From: Chloroflexota bacterium
GTDB taxonomy: Bacteria > Chloroflexota > Anaerolineae > Aggregatilineales > Phototrophicaceae
Assembly (NCBI GenBank): GCA_013388735.1
Contig: JACAES010000128.1
Coordinates: 1-39,330, forward strand
Direction of reading: 5' to 3'
Length of the DNA stretch: 39,330 nucleotides
This document shows, in pieces, positions 15,471 to 24,907 of this stretch (positions are counted from its first letter, which is position 1; each line of letters begins with the position of its first letter). The notes below the pieces were generated by a model. That model made no database searches and was not told the DNA's origin. It saw only the letters and a list, made by a program, of their open reading frames with translations. The position numbers and the translations under genes were made by a program.

Positions 15471-18400
15471 ATGAACCGCGCATCGGTTAACCTACTCATC
15501 TTCCTGCTGCTGGCTATCGTCACCGGCGTGACGCTGGCGCTGAACCTGCCGGGCGAAACAACGCTGAACCTTTACGGCGGGCAGGCGCTGGCCTATGGCG
15601 CGCTGACGGCTTTCACGCTGTATTTTGGGATGCTGCTGTCGGAAGGTGAATTAAGCCCGGCCCACGTGGTCGGGCTGGTGGCGTTTTTGTCGCTGCCGCC
15701 GGACGCCCAGCCGGTGATGACCTGGGCGATTTTCCTGGGTGGGGTGGCCGGGGGCGCGCTGCTGATTTTCCGCCAGCAGGAGCGCCAACTGCGCCGCCCG
15801 GTGATCGCCCGCACCGCGCGCAGCGTGGTGGCCGTCAGCGCCCGCGTCACGCTTAGTTTCCTGGTGGCCGGGCGGTTCTACCGCGCCGCCGGGGGCGCGC
15901 TGCCGCTGGCGAAACTGCTGGACGCGGACATCCCGGCGCTGCTGATCTTCACCGGTTCGTACATTCTGATTTACCTGGCGATCTTCCTGCTGGAAATGTA
16001 TCTGATCGGTTATGCCGTCCCGCGCATCCTGCGGGAAAACGGGGTGGAACTGTTCGCCTTGCTGCTGCTGCCGATTCCCTTCGGGCTGGCGACCGCGCTG
16101 CTGGTGGCCGACGTGCCGACCGCGTTGGTGATTTTCGTCGCCGGTACGGCGGCGTTCGCTCTGGTGCTGTACGGCCTCAGCCGCACGCAGCACCAGCTTC
16201 GCCAGCAGATCAACGAGTCGCGCTCGCTGGCGGTGGTTGGGCAGGCGCTTCAGTCCGATCTGAATCTCGACTCCCTGCTCCAGACCATTTACAACCAGAC
16301 GGCGCGGCTGCTCAACACCACTCATTTTCTGGTGGCGCTGTACGATACCGACCAGCAGCAGCTCGAATTTCCGCTGGCCGTCCGCGCTGGCAAGCCCTAC
16401 CGGCCCGCCGAAGATCGCTCGAAAAACACCCTGCTCCAGCATGTGCTGTGGACGCAGAAGCCGCTGCTCATCAGCCAGGATGTCGGCCACGAAGCGGCGC
16501 GTCTGGGGCTGATTCCCCCGGATGAGCCGGTATATTCCTGGATGGGCGCGCCGCTGCTGACCGGCGGGCGTTTGCTGGGCGTGACCGCCGTCATTTCGGA
16601 CGACCCCAAACACCTGTTCAACCCGGACGACCTGCGCCTGCTGACCATCATCAGCGCCAGCGCGAGCATCGCCATTGACAACGCTCAGCTTTATCGCCAG
16701 CAAACCGCCCGCGCCGAACAGCTTGCCACCCTCAACCGGGTGATCGCGCTGCTGACCGTCACGCTCTCACCGGAAGCGGTGCTGGATGCGGTGGTGTCGT
16801 CGGCCTCGCTGGTATCCGGCGCGACCGGCGTGGCGGTTTTCCTGGTCGAGCAGGAATCGCTGCGGCTGGCGCGCTGCGCCGGTTTAAGCGACGCTTTCAT
16901 CGCCAACCCGCCCCGGCTGCTGCTGACCGATTTTCGCCAGCCGCCGGTGATGGTGGCCGATATTGAAACCGATGCGCGCGCCGCTGTCCACCGCGACAGC
17001 CTGCGCCGGGAGAACAAAGCCGCCTGGCTCGAAATTCCGCTGCTGGTGGGTGATACCGGCGTGGGCGTGCTGGCGTTGTACTTCGATGCGCCCCGGACGT
17101 TCGGCGAAACCGGTATCGAGATCATCCGCGCCTTCGCCAACCAGGCCGCCCAGGCCATCAAAAACGCCCGCCAGTACAGCAAAACCGGGCGGGCGCTCGA
17201 ACGCCGCGCCGAGCAGATGTACGCGCTGGCGACGCTGGGCCGGCAGCTGACCGCGCCCATGTCCCCGCCGGAAATCGGCGCGCTGGTGCTGGCGCGCGCC
17301 CTGGAACTGACGCGCGCCCATGCCGGCCTGATCGTCTTAAAAGACGAACATTCCGGCGAACCGGTTGTGCTGGCCGACAGCGGTTATACAACAGCGCTGT
17401 CGGCGTTGACGCTGATGCAAAGCATCGCAGGCCAGGCGATGCGTTCCGGCCATATGCTGACCGTGCCGGACACGCGCCGCGCGGCGCTGCCGCCCCTGCT
17501 GGAAGCGGCGCGTTCGCAGTTGGCCGCACCCATCGTGCGGGACAGCCAGCCGCAGGGTGTGATCGTGCTGGAAAGCCGCCAGGAAGACGCCTTTGGCGAG
17601 GAAGACCTGCATTTCGCCATGCAGCTTGCCAACCATACCACCATCGCCATTTACAACTCGCGGCTGTTCGCCCGCGTTTCCGAAGCCCGCGACCGCCTTC
17701 AGGTCATCCTCAACGCCATGACCGAGGCGCTGGTCCTGATAGACCGCGCCGGCGTGATCGCCCTGGCGAACCCGCGCGTAGACTTGATCGGCCTGTCCCC
17801 GGCGCGGCTGACCGGCCAGCCGGTCGCCAGGCTGCTGGCCGACGCCGATCTGAACCTGGCCGCCCGCATGGGCTTCGAGTCCGCCAAGCAGGTGTTGGGG
17901 CTGGTGAGCGATCTCGAAACTCGGTCGGATTGGGTCGGGCTGGCGTCCGCCGATTATACGGTCGAAACCGAGCAGGGCCTCGTTTCTGTTAAGCGCGACG
18001 TGATGCCGGTTATTGGCGCGGACGGCGAGCCGCTGGGCGTGCTGATGGTCTTTTACGACCTGACCGAAGAACGTGAACTGGCGCAGGTGCGCGAAGACCT
18101 GTCGCGCATGATCGTGCATGATTTGCGCAGCCCGCTGACCGCCGTCACCACCGGCCTCAAACTGCTGCGCGAGGTCATCCCCGCCAACAACACCTACCGC
18201 AGCATCATCGAGTCCACTACCGAAACCAGCCAGCGCGCCATCCGCAAGCTGCTCAGCCGGGTAGACTCGCTGCTGGACATTTCGCGCATGGAAAGCGGCC
18301 AGCTTACCCTAGAAGCCGAACCGACCGAACTGGCGACCCTGGTGGACAGCGTATGCGTCGAACTCAGCCCGCTGGCGCACGAACTGGAAGTGGCGCTCAA

Positions 18401-18839
18401 TTCCGAGGTGGGCACGGACGTGCCGCTGATTAACGTTGACCGGGACAAAATCGAGCGTGTGCTGCAAAACCTGGTGGATAACGCCCTCAAGTACAGCCCG
18501 GCGCAGACCGCCATCACCATCCGCGCCCACCAGCCCGGCAGCGCCGATACGCCCCCCGGCTTTGTGCGCGTGGACGTGGCCGATCAGGGGCCGGGCGTGC
18601 CGGATGAATACAAAAGCCGCCTGTTCGACCGCTTCGTGCAGATCAAAGGGCGGCACGGGGCGCGGCGCGGTATCGGCCTGGGGCTGACCTTCTGCAAGAT
18701 GGCCGTCGAAGCGCACGGCGGACGCATCTGGGTAGAGAACAACCCCGGCGGCGGCAGCCTGTTCGCCTTCACCGTCCCGGTCGAAACCGCCGTCCGCCTG
18801 GACGAAACCGGCGAATGGCCGGTCACCACCTCGCCGTAA
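15471..18839 (+). CDS. Large membrane sensor histidine kinase, multi-GAF and PAS
   Basis: A 1122-residue sensor kinase. The first 250 residues form about seven predicted membrane segments, unlike the two of its neighbour. Three GAF domains follow (about 255-410, 420-575 and 590-740), then a PAS domain (about 745-865; LIDRAGVIALANPRVDLIG) and the kinase core: His883 in MIVHDLRSPLTA, N-box Asn1004 (LVDNALKYSP), G1 (VADQGPGVPD) and G2 (GIGLGLTFCK). No receiver domain. The ATG at 15471 has only a weak purine run (AAGATAA) in front. The 101-base gap from the first kinase, with a TAGAAT box at 15435-15440 but no good -35, leaves co-transcription open. Ligands of the GAF domains cannot be told. Confidence 0.9.
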   Translation: MNRASVNLLIFLLLAIVTGVTLALNLPGETTLNLYGGQALAYGALTAFTLYFGMLLSEGELSPAHVVGLVAFLSLPPDAQPVMTWAIFLGGVAGGALLIFRQQERQLRRPVIARTARSVVAVSARVTLSFLVAGRFYRAAGGALPLAKLLDADIPALLIFTGSYILIYLAIFLLEMYLIGYAVPRILRENGVELFALLLLPIPFGLATALLVADVPTALVIFVAGTAAFALVLYGLSRTQHQLRQQINESRSLAVVGQALQSDLNLDSLLQTIYNQTARLLNTTHFLVALYDTDQQQLEFPLAVRAGKPYRPAEDRSKNTLLQHVLWTQKPLLISQDVGHEAARLGLIPPDEPVYSWMGAPLLTGGRLLGVTAVISDDPKHLFNPDDLRLLTIISASASIAIDNAQLYRQQTARAEQLATLNRVIALLTVTLSPEAVLDAVVSSASLVSGATGVAVFLVEQESLRLARCAGLSDAFIANPPRLLLTDFRQPPVMVADIETDARAAVHRDSLRRENKAAWLEIPLLVGDTGVGVLALYFDAPRTFGETGIEIIRAFANQAAQAIKNARQYSKTGRALERRAEQMYALATLGRQLTAPMSPPEIGALVLARALELTRAHAGLIVLKDEHSGEPVVLADSGYTTALSALTLMQSIAGQAMRSGHMLTVPDTRRAALPPLLEAARSQLAAPIVRDSQPQGVIVLESRQEDAFGEEDLHFAMQLANHTTIAIYNSRLFARVSEARDRLQVILNAMTEALVLIDRAGVIALANPRVDLIGLSPARLTGQPVARLLADADLNLAARMGFESAKQVLGLVSDLETRSDWVGLASADYTVETEQGLVSVKRDVMPVIGADGEPLGVLMVFYDLTEERELAQVREDLSRMIVHDLRSPLTAVTTGLKLLREVIPANNTYRSIIESTTETSQRAIRKLLSRVDSLLDISRMESGQLTLEAEPTELATLVDSVCVELSPLAHELEVALNSEVGTDVPLINVDRDKIERVLQNLVDNALKYSPAQTAITIRAHQPGSADTPPGFVRVDVADQGPGVPDEYKSRLFDRFVQIKGRHGARRGIGLGLTFCKMAVEAHGGRIWVENNPGGGSLFAFTVPVETAVRLDETGEWPVTTSP

Positions 18840-19135
18840 GGCCGTCCTTCCAGGGCAATTGCTTCAAAAGCATTCAGACCCCCTCTCAATCTCCCCTGAA
18901 TTCGGGGGAGACTTGGCTGCCGATGGGATAAAGCCCCCGCCCTGGATTCGGCGAGCCGAATGGGGACGTTTGTCCCCTGTACACGCGGCGCGCTCATCAT
19001 CCCGTTTTACCTTCGGTCACACGTCAGAAGGCAACTGCCGCGCCGCTGCCAGGGCGGCATGGTGTAACTTTTGCGTAGTTCCTGCGTATAGCAGGTAGTA
19101 CGGGGAAACAGCAGGGAAGGGGATATAAAAACGCC
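18840..19135. repeat. Intergenic stretch with GAATTC-centred palindrome
   Basis: No gene seen. The palindrome CTCCCC-TGAATTCG-GGGGAG at 18891-18910 is flanked by a CCCCCTCTCAATCTCC segment and a second GGATTCGG/CCGAAT pair (18945-18961). The same core occurs at 24948-24977 and, degenerate, at 34236-34259. A ribosome binding region GGAAGGGG lies at the end, about 12 bases before the next ATG. Confidence 0.65.
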
Positions 19136-20221
19136 ATGCACAATGGACACAAACATGCCCTGGTGGAAGTTCGGGGGCTTAAAAAGACGTTTAAACGCAA
19201 GGATGGCACGGTCGTCGAGGCCGTCAAAGGCATTGATCTGGACATTTACCGGGGCGAAGTCTTCAGCCTGTTAGGGCCGAACGGGGCCGGCAAAAGCACG
19301 ACCATTTCGATGTTAAGCGGCCTGCTGACACCCACCGAAGGCGAAGCCACCATCGGCGGTCATTCGATCACCAGACAGCCGTTGGAAGCCAAAAAACTGC
19401 TCGGCGTCGTGCCGCAGGAAATCGCCCTGTACCCGACGCTCAGCGCCCGGCAAAACCTGGAATTTTTCGGCAGGATGTACGGCCTGAGCGGCAGCGAACT
19501 GTCGAAAAGCGTGGACGAAGTGCTGGACTTCATTGATCTGCGCGACCGCCACAAAGACCGCATAGACACCTTCTCCGGCGGCATGAAACGCCGTGTCAAT
19601 ATCGGCGTGGGGCTGCTGCACAAACCGCAGCTGGTGTACATGGACGAGCCGACCGTCGGCGTAGACCCGCAGAGCCGCCGCCGCATCCTGGATACCGTCA
19701 TTCGTTTGAAGGAAGAACGTAAGATGACGGTGCTGTACACCACCCACCTGATGGAAGAATCGCAGGAACTGAGCAACCGGGTCGGCATCATTGACTACGG
19801 ACAGATCATCGCCCTGGGTACGGTGGGCGAATTGATCCAGAAGGTGGGCGAAGAAGACCGGCTGATCTTCAGCGTGGGCGAGCAGCAGATTTCGGACGCC
19901 GTGCTGGAACGCTTCCGCACCGAAGTGCCGGGTATCACCAAAGCGACTTACGCCGCCTCGGAATTTACGCCGGTGGCGGGCATGGAAGAGTCGGCGGAAC
20001 TGGTGGTCGAAAAACGCTCTACCGGCACGATGCGGGTGGCGCGTTCCGGGCAGGTATTGGACGGCGAAATCACGGTTCATGCCAAACGCGGGCGCAAGGC
20101 GCTGCCGGAACTGCTGCGTGTCGCCGACGAAATGGGTGTGGATATTCTCTCGGTGGAAGTGCGCGAACCCGATCTCGAAGCCGTGTTCCTGCACCTGACC
20201 GGGCGCGCGTTGAGGGAATAA
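19136..20221 (+). CDS. ABC exporter ATPase, DrrA-like
   Basis: A 361-residue ABC ATPase. Motifs: Walker A GPNGAGKSTTIS (about residues 48-59), signature FSGGMKRRVNIGVGLL, Walker B LVYMDEPTVGVD and switch His in YTTHLMEE. The family's C-terminal regulatory extension is present (about 240-360) and longer than usual, with an inserted Val/Glu-rich segment; the last part (LLRVADEMGVDILSVEVREPDLEAVFLHLTGR) matches the DrrA/CcmA-type exporter end. It is the first gene of a tight set: 3 bases to the first permease. Together they form an ABC-2 exporter; drug, lipid or polysaccharide are all possible cargo. Confidence 0.92.
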   Translation: MHNGHKHALVEVRGLKKTFKRKDGTVVEAVKGIDLDIYRGEVFSLLGPNGAGKSTTISMLSGLLTPTEGEATIGGHSITRQPLEAKKLLGVVPQEIALYPTLSARQNLEFFGRMYGLSGSELSKSVDEVLDFIDLRDRHKDRIDTFSGGMKRRVNIGVGLLHKPQLVYMDEPTVGVDPQSRRRILDTVIRLKEERKMTVLYTTHLMEESQELSNRVGIIDYGQIIALGTVGELIQKVGEEDRLIFSVGEQQISDAVLERFRTEVPGITKATYAASEFTPVAGMEESAELVVEKRSTGTMRVARSGQVLDGEITVHAKRGRKALPELLRVADEMGVDILSVEVREPDLEAVFLHLTGRALRE

Positions 20222-20224
20222 ACC

Positions 20225-21613
20225 ATGCTGCAAAAAATCTGGGCGATTGCCTACGTCAACATTTACCAGACCTTCACCGACCGCAACCTGCTCATCATCA
20301 TGCTGCTGACGCCGCTGATTCTGGCGTCCATCATCTCGCTGGCGTTCGGCAATCTGAGCGGCAGCGCGCCCATCGAAAACATCCCGGTGGCGATTGTCAA
20401 CCTGGACAGCGCGCCCGCCGAAGGGTCGCAGGTGGTGGACAGCAGCGGCATCCTGGTCGCTTCGTTCATCCCAGTCGGGGAGGACGGCGAAACGGCAGCC
20501 GATGGCACAGCCTCGATGGGGACATGCGAAGCCGTGCAAGTGGAAGACGCCGGCGGGCAAAACATGTCGCTGACCGACCTGACCGACGCGGTTCTGCTCA
20601 CCGACGCGGCAGCCGCCAGGGCCGCCGTAGACCGGGGCGATTACGCGGCGGCGATCATCATCCCGGCGGGCTTCAACGACGGCATCAGCTACACGCAGGA
20701 TAAGCCGACCCTCGCGCCGCTGCCGGTTGAAGTGTACGGCGACAGCGCGCAGCCGATTTCGGCCAGCATCATCCGCAGCGTAGTGGAGGGTTTCACCAAC
20801 CAATTCCTGACCGGGCAGATCGCGGTCGCGGCCACCATCGGAACGATGACCGAGCGCGCGCAGACCAACCCGGTCTTCGGCATGAGCTTCGCGGCGGCGG
20901 CAGCTTCCGGTAGTTTCCAGCCGAACTTCGCCTGCGCCTTCACGCCCGGCTTTAATACCATCGCCATCGAACAGCAGACCGTCACCGGCGAACAGGCCGA
21001 CTTCAACCCGCTGGTGCTGTTCGGTTCGGCGCAGGCCGTGTTTTTCGCGCTGTTCACGGCTAACGGCGTGGCCGTCACCATCATCGAGGAACGCCGCCAG
21101 TGGACGCTTCAGCGCATGGTCATCTCGCCCACGCCGCGCGTGGTGATCCTGGGCGGCAAGCTGGTGGCCGTGTTCGCGGTCGTGCTGCTCCAGTTGATCT
21201 TCCTGTTCATCGGCTTCACGGTGATCGGCAGCCTGCTGGAAGGCCAGATCAAATCGGTCTGGGGGACGGACGCGCTGGCGATTGCGGCACTGGTGGTGGC
21301 GACTTCGCTGGCGACGGCGGGCGTGGGCATGATTACGGCGGCGGTCGGCAAAACGGCAGAACAGGCCAACATCATCGGCAGCGTGGTCAGCATGTTGATG
21401 GGCATCCTGGGCGGCGCGTTTTTCTCGGTGCAGGCGTTGGGTGATCTTGAGTGGGTCACACGGCTGTCGGTTGTGCGCTGGGGCGCGGAAGGCTTCAGCG
21501 CACTGGCCGGCGGCGGCAGCGACATCAGCCTGAACCTGGTCTTCCTGGCGCTCATCGGGGCGGTTTTGTTCGTCGTCAGCCTGGTTGTTTTCAACCGGCG
21601 GCAGGATATATAA
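20225..21613 (+). CDS. ABC-2 type exporter permease
   Basis: A 462-residue permease of ABC-2/YhgE-like layout: an N-terminal membrane segment (about 24-45, LLIIMLLTPLILASIISLAF), a large extracytoplasmic domain (about 50-255) and five membrane segments in the C-terminal half (about 258-455). The E-R-R-Q-W-T-L-Q-R-M coupling segment just after the second membrane segment is the same type as in the next gene (ERKQWTFQRI), showing the two are paralogous. It starts 3 bases after the ATPase stop and ends 10 bases before the next start, so the three are one operon. Two permeases in place of one suggest a heterodimeric channel. Confidence 0.9.
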   Translation: MLQKIWAIAYVNIYQTFTDRNLLIIMLLTPLILASIISLAFGNLSGSAPIENIPVAIVNLDSAPAEGSQVVDSSGILVASFIPVGEDGETAADGTASMGTCEAVQVEDAGGQNMSLTDLTDAVLLTDAAAARAAVDRGDYAAAIIIPAGFNDGISYTQDKPTLAPLPVEVYGDSAQPISASIIRSVVEGFTNQFLTGQIAVAATIGTMTERAQTNPVFGMSFAAAAASGSFQPNFACAFTPGFNTIAIEQQTVTGEQADFNPLVLFGSAQAVFFALFTANGVAVTIIEERRQWTLQRMVISPTPRVVILGGKLVAVFAVVLLQLIFLFIGFTVIGSLLEGQIKSVWGTDALAIAALVVATSLATAGVGMITAAVGKTAEQANIIGSVVSMLMGILGGAFFSVQALGDLEWVTRLSVVRWGAEGFSALAGGGSDISLNLVFLALIGAVLFVVSLVVFNRRQDI

Positions 21614-21623
21614 GGGGGCTGTC

Positions 21624-22886
21624 GTGGACAAAATCCTGAGCGTGGCTCGAAACGACCTGCAAGTGACTTTTCGTGACCGGAGCGTCTGGCTGCAGCTGGT
21701 CATCATCCCGCTGGTGATTATCTTCTTCATCGGGCTGGCGAACGGCGGTTTTGGCGGCGACGGCGGCAGCCCTCACCTGCTGCTGGACGTGTTCGACCAG
21801 GACGGCAGCGCGCTTTCGACGGAGCTGCTGGCGAACCTGAAGGCCGCCAATCCGAACCTCGTGCTGTGTCCGGCGGACAACGACGCCGACGACGTGTGCC
21901 GCCTGGATGATGCCGAACTGACCGATACGCTGGCGCAGGAGCGTGTCACCGGCGGCGTGACCAGCGCCATGCTGGTCATCCCGGCGGGTTTTGGCGAACA
22001 GGCGCGCGCCGGGCAGCCGGCCAGCCTGATCTATCGCTCGCAGAACCAGATCGGTGAAACCGGACCGGTGCTGCAAGCCCTCCAGGCCGAGGTGCAGCGC
22101 CTGGGCGGCGCGATGATCGCGGCGCGCGTGGGCGTGGACGTGTTTGAAAACTCCGGCCTGATGGGCGCGAGCTTCGCCGACGAAAACGACCGCGCGGCCT
22201 TCGACCGGCAGCTTTACGAAACCGCGCGTGCGATCTGGGCGGAACTGCCCCCGGCGGTTACGTTTAACGAAAGCGCCGCGCAGGAAGGCCGCCAGCCGTC
22301 CGGTTTCAGCCAGTCGGTGCCGGGCATCGGCACCATGTACGTCATGTCCACCGTTTTGATCGGCTCGCTGATTCTGCTTCAGGAACGCAAGCAGTGGACG
22401 TTCCAGCGCATCTTAACCATGCCGGTCGCCCCTGGCCAGATCGTGGCCGGTAAGATGCTGGCACGGTTCGTGATGGGCATGATCCAGTATTCGGTGGCTT
22501 TTGGCTTCGGCCTGATCCTGGGCGTGTACTTTGGCGACTCGCCGCTGGCGCTGCTGCTGGTGATGGTGGCGTTTACGCTGTGCAGCACTGCCTTTGCGCT
22601 GCTGCTGGCGACGATTGTCAAAACCGAAATGCAGGCCGCCAGTATGCTCAACCTGGTCGTTCTGATCGCCGCGCCGCTGGGCGGGGCGTGGTGGCCGCTG
22701 GAGATCGTGCCGCAGTGGATGCAGGCCGTCGGCCAGCTTTCGCCGGTCGCCTGGGCGATGAACGGCTTCCGCAGCGTGATCTTTCATGGCGGCGGCGTGG
22801 AGTCGGTCATCCCGTCGGTGCTGGTGATGCTGGGCGTGACGGCGGGGGTGTTCCTCTTGGCGGTCAGCCGCCTGAAGTATGAATAA
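21624..22886 (+). CDS. ABC-2 type exporter permease, second subunit
   Basis: A 420-residue paralogue of the preceding permease with the same layout: membrane segment at about 24-42 (LQLVIIPLVIIFFIGLA), large outer domain, coupling segment ERKQWTFQRIL and five C-terminal membrane segments. I chose the GTG at 21624 because AAGGGGG (21612-21618) lies 5 bases before it; no ATG fits the conserved N-terminus and an upstream ATG lies inside the preceding gene. The outer domain contains the pair LCPADNDADDVC, two Cys that could form a disulfide. Confidence 0.87.
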   Translation: MDKILSVARNDLQVTFRDRSVWLQLVIIPLVIIFFIGLANGGFGGDGGSPHLLLDVFDQDGSALSTELLANLKAANPNLVLCPADNDADDVCRLDDAELTDTLAQERVTGGVTSAMLVIPAGFGEQARAGQPASLIYRSQNQIGETGPVLQALQAEVQRLGGAMIAARVGVDVFENSGLMGASFADENDRAAFDRQLYETARAIWAELPPAVTFNESAAQEGRQPSGFSQSVPGIGTMYVMSTVLIGSLILLQERKQWTFQRILTMPVAPGQIVAGKMLARFVMGMIQYSVAFGFGLILGVYFGDSPLALLLVMVAFTLCSTAFALLLATIVKTEMQAASMLNLVVLIAAPLGGAWWPLEIVPQWMQAVGQLSPVAWAMNGFRSVIFHGGGVESVIPSVLVMLGVTAGVFLLAVSRLKYE

Positions 22887-22965
22887 CCCGCAGCGCGCCG
22901 GGCGGTTCGCTTCGCGCGGCATAATCAGATATGATGATGGGGCGGGTCAAAATACCCGTCTCATT

Positions 22966-24297
22966 ATGTTTGACGGCGGAGAAAACCACTTTTTGAACGC
23001 GCTCCGGTTTGTAGGGCGGCTCGTCCGGCGTGGGCTGCGCTGGGGCTTTCTGCTCGGCCTGATGCTGACGCTGCTGCAATATTCGGCGGTGCCGCTCGGC
23101 CTGCCCTGGTACGCGGTAGCGGCGCTGGCGCAGGATTACCAGTTCGACTATGTGACGTGGGAACTGGGCGCGCTGGCGGTCAAGGTGGAGCAGACGCTCT
23201 ACGGCCAGCATCCGTTTATGACCGAAAGCGCACGCAGCGGGTTCGTGCGCGGCTACATGGATGATTTGCGGCGGGCGCGGGAACTGGAGGCGCAGATCAG
23301 CGCGATCTACGCCGACCCCGAAGTGCCTGATCCGCAGGCCGCCAGCGCCGCGCTCCGCGCCGAACGGGACGCCTTGCGCGCCGGCCTGGGGGAACGCCAG
23401 CCGTTGGCCGAAGCCATCCTGGAAGGACAGGTCGCGGCGGTGCTGGTCGAACAGGGATTCGCGCTGGCCGGGCAGATTTTGCCGCCGGTGTCGGCGCACT
23501 TCACGCGCGTGCCGAATCTGCTGGTGGTATCGCCGCGCGACCAGATTCGTTTCGACATTTCGATCAATCTTGACCCGATGACGGTGGACGAAATCGCCGC
23601 CCTGGAAACGCTGATTGATGAGCGGGAAGCTGTGTCGTCGCTGATCGTGCCGCTGGGGGGCATCGCGCTGTACCCGGCGATGGTGCTGGAAACGGCGTCT
23701 ATCCCCTGGGCGCTGGAAACCATCGCGCACGAGTGGCTGCATCATTACCTGTTCGCCTTCCCGCTCGGCCTGGCTTACTTCGCCGGTGAGAGCTTTGCCG
23801 GGGAAACGCGCATCATCAACGAAACCACCGCCAGCCTGTTCGGGCGCGAAGTGAGCCGGCTGGCGCTGGCGCGCTATTATCCCGATCTGCTGCCGCCGGA
23901 AGCCGCCGCGCCCCCGGCCAGCCGCGAAGCTGCCGAATCCACCCCGGACGCGCCGCCGGTTTTCGACTTCGGCGCGGAGATGGATCGCACCCGGCGGACG
24001 GTGGATGACCTGCTGGCGGCGGGGAAGGTTGACGAAGCCGAGGTGTACATGGCCGAACGGCGGGCGCTTTTTGTTGCCAACGGTTACAACATTCGCAAGC
24101 TCAACCAGGCGTATTTCGCCTTTTACGGTGGCTACCAGTCCGGCGCGCCGGGGGCCGGCGGCCAGGACCCAATCGGCCCGGCGGTGCAGGCGCTCCGGGA
24201 TGCCAGCCCGTCGCTGCATGACTGGGTGGTGACGATGCGCGGCATCACCAGCCGTGAGGCGCTGCTGGCGGAACGCGACCGGCTGGCCGGGCCGTAA
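22966..24297 (+). CDS. Membrane-anchored putative zinc metallopeptidase (HEXXH...NE)
   Basis: A 443-residue protein not assigned to a named family. One N-terminal membrane segment (about 25-52, GLRWGFLLGLMLTLLQYSAV) follows a short basic stretch. The outer part has a helical region (80-170), a beta/alpha region (170-240) and the motif HEWLH (255-259), followed by NETTAS with Glu286 26 residues after the second His: the HEXXH + NE(x)xA arrangement of gluzincin zinc peptidases. The C-terminal 120 residues include an acidic/Pro linker and a helical hairpin. Start: the ATG at 22966 begins the basic and hydrophobic segment; an in-frame ATG at 22879 overlaps the permease stop by 8 bases (ATGAATAA) and would add 29 unremarkable residues. 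Neither has a clear ribosome binding site. Its position directly after the exporter suggests it may process or fold the exported cargo, which is inference. Confidence 0.75.
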   Translation: MFDGGENHFLNALRFVGRLVRRGLRWGFLLGLMLTLLQYSAVPLGLPWYAVAALAQDYQFDYVTWELGALAVKVEQTLYGQHPFMTESARSGFVRGYMDDLRRARELEAQISAIYADPEVPDPQAASAALRAERDALRAGLGERQPLAEAILEGQVAAVLVEQGFALAGQILPPVSAHFTRVPNLLVVSPRDQIRFDISINLDPMTVDEIAALETLIDEREAVSSLIVPLGGIALYPAMVLETASIPWALETIAHEWLHHYLFAFPLGLAYFAGESFAGETRIINETTASLFGREVSRLALARYYPDLLPPEAAAPPASREAAESTPDAPPVFDFGAEMDRTRRTVDDLLAAGKVDEAEVYMAERRALFVANGYNIRKLNQAYFAFYGGYQSGAPGAGGQDPIGPAVQALRDASPSLHDWVVTMRGITSREALLAERDRLAGP

Positions 24298-24338
24298 GGT
24301 GTTGTTGTAATCAATCGTCTGCCGAAGGAGTCTCAACT

Positions 24339-24851
24339 ATGTCGCAGCTTGAACCGTACCTGACCCGCAAAACCGCCGTGCTGGCGGCCCGCCGCGCCGA
24401 TTATGAAACGAAGCCGGACTCGGCGCTGATTACGCTGAAAGCCTCGTCCAGGGTGGCGGGCATCACCGGCGCGCGCCCGACGCGCATGGGCGAAATCGTC
24501 TTTGTGACCGACTCCGCGCCGGGGCTGGCCGGACACGCTCTCGGCCCGACCGCGCCGGAAATGCTGCTGGGCGCGCTGGCAAGCTGCCTGGTGCATACCT
24601 ATCTCATCCAGGCGGCGCTGCTGGACATCCCGCTCGATCACGTGGAGGTCGAAGCCAGCGGGCGGCTGGATATGACGGGCGTGGTTGGTCTGCCCTATGA
24701 ACAGCCGCCCCGGATGCAGAACATCACCTATACCGCGCGCGTTGAGTCGTCTGCGCCGCCGGAAGCCATCGAGCGGATGCACGCGCTGGTGGAGGAAACC
24801 TGCCCGGTTCTGAACACGATTCGCTACCCGGTGGACGTGCGTCGGGAATAA
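24339..24851 (+). CDS. OsmC-family protein
   Basis: A 170-residue soluble protein of the OsmC/Ohr fold. The two redox cysteines expected for this family are present: Cys83 in GALASCLVHTYLIQA on the central helix and Cys155 in EETCPVLNTIRYPV near the C-terminus. The family reduces organic hydroperoxides, using lipoyl or other thiol donors; the N-terminal extension and spacing look more like the OsmC-like (YhfA-type) group than Ohr. AAGGAG (24325-24330) precedes the ATG by 8 bases. It lies 41 bases after the metallopeptidase gene in the same direction; whether it shares the transcript is unclear. Confidence 0.88.
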   Translation: MSQLEPYLTRKTAVLAARRADYETKPDSALITLKASSRVAGITGARPTRMGEIVFVTDSAPGLAGHALGPTAPEMLLGALASCLVHTYLIQAALLDIPLDHVEVEASGRLDMTGVVGLPYEQPPRMQNITYTARVESSAPPEAIERMHALVEETCPVLNTIRYPVDVRRE

Positions 24852-24907
24852 ATAACGTTTGACGCCAGGGTTTCGGACATGTAGTGGCCCGTTCCTATAG
24901 AACCCGT

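Noticed and set aside
19313..21730. Very long open frame on the minus strand opposite the ABC exporter genes (also 13735-15294, 22864-24336 and 15651-16703).
   Set aside because: Arg/Gln/His-rich composition with no domain motif; these are shadows of GC-rich coding regions on the other strand, where clear Walker, kinase and membrane motifs are found.
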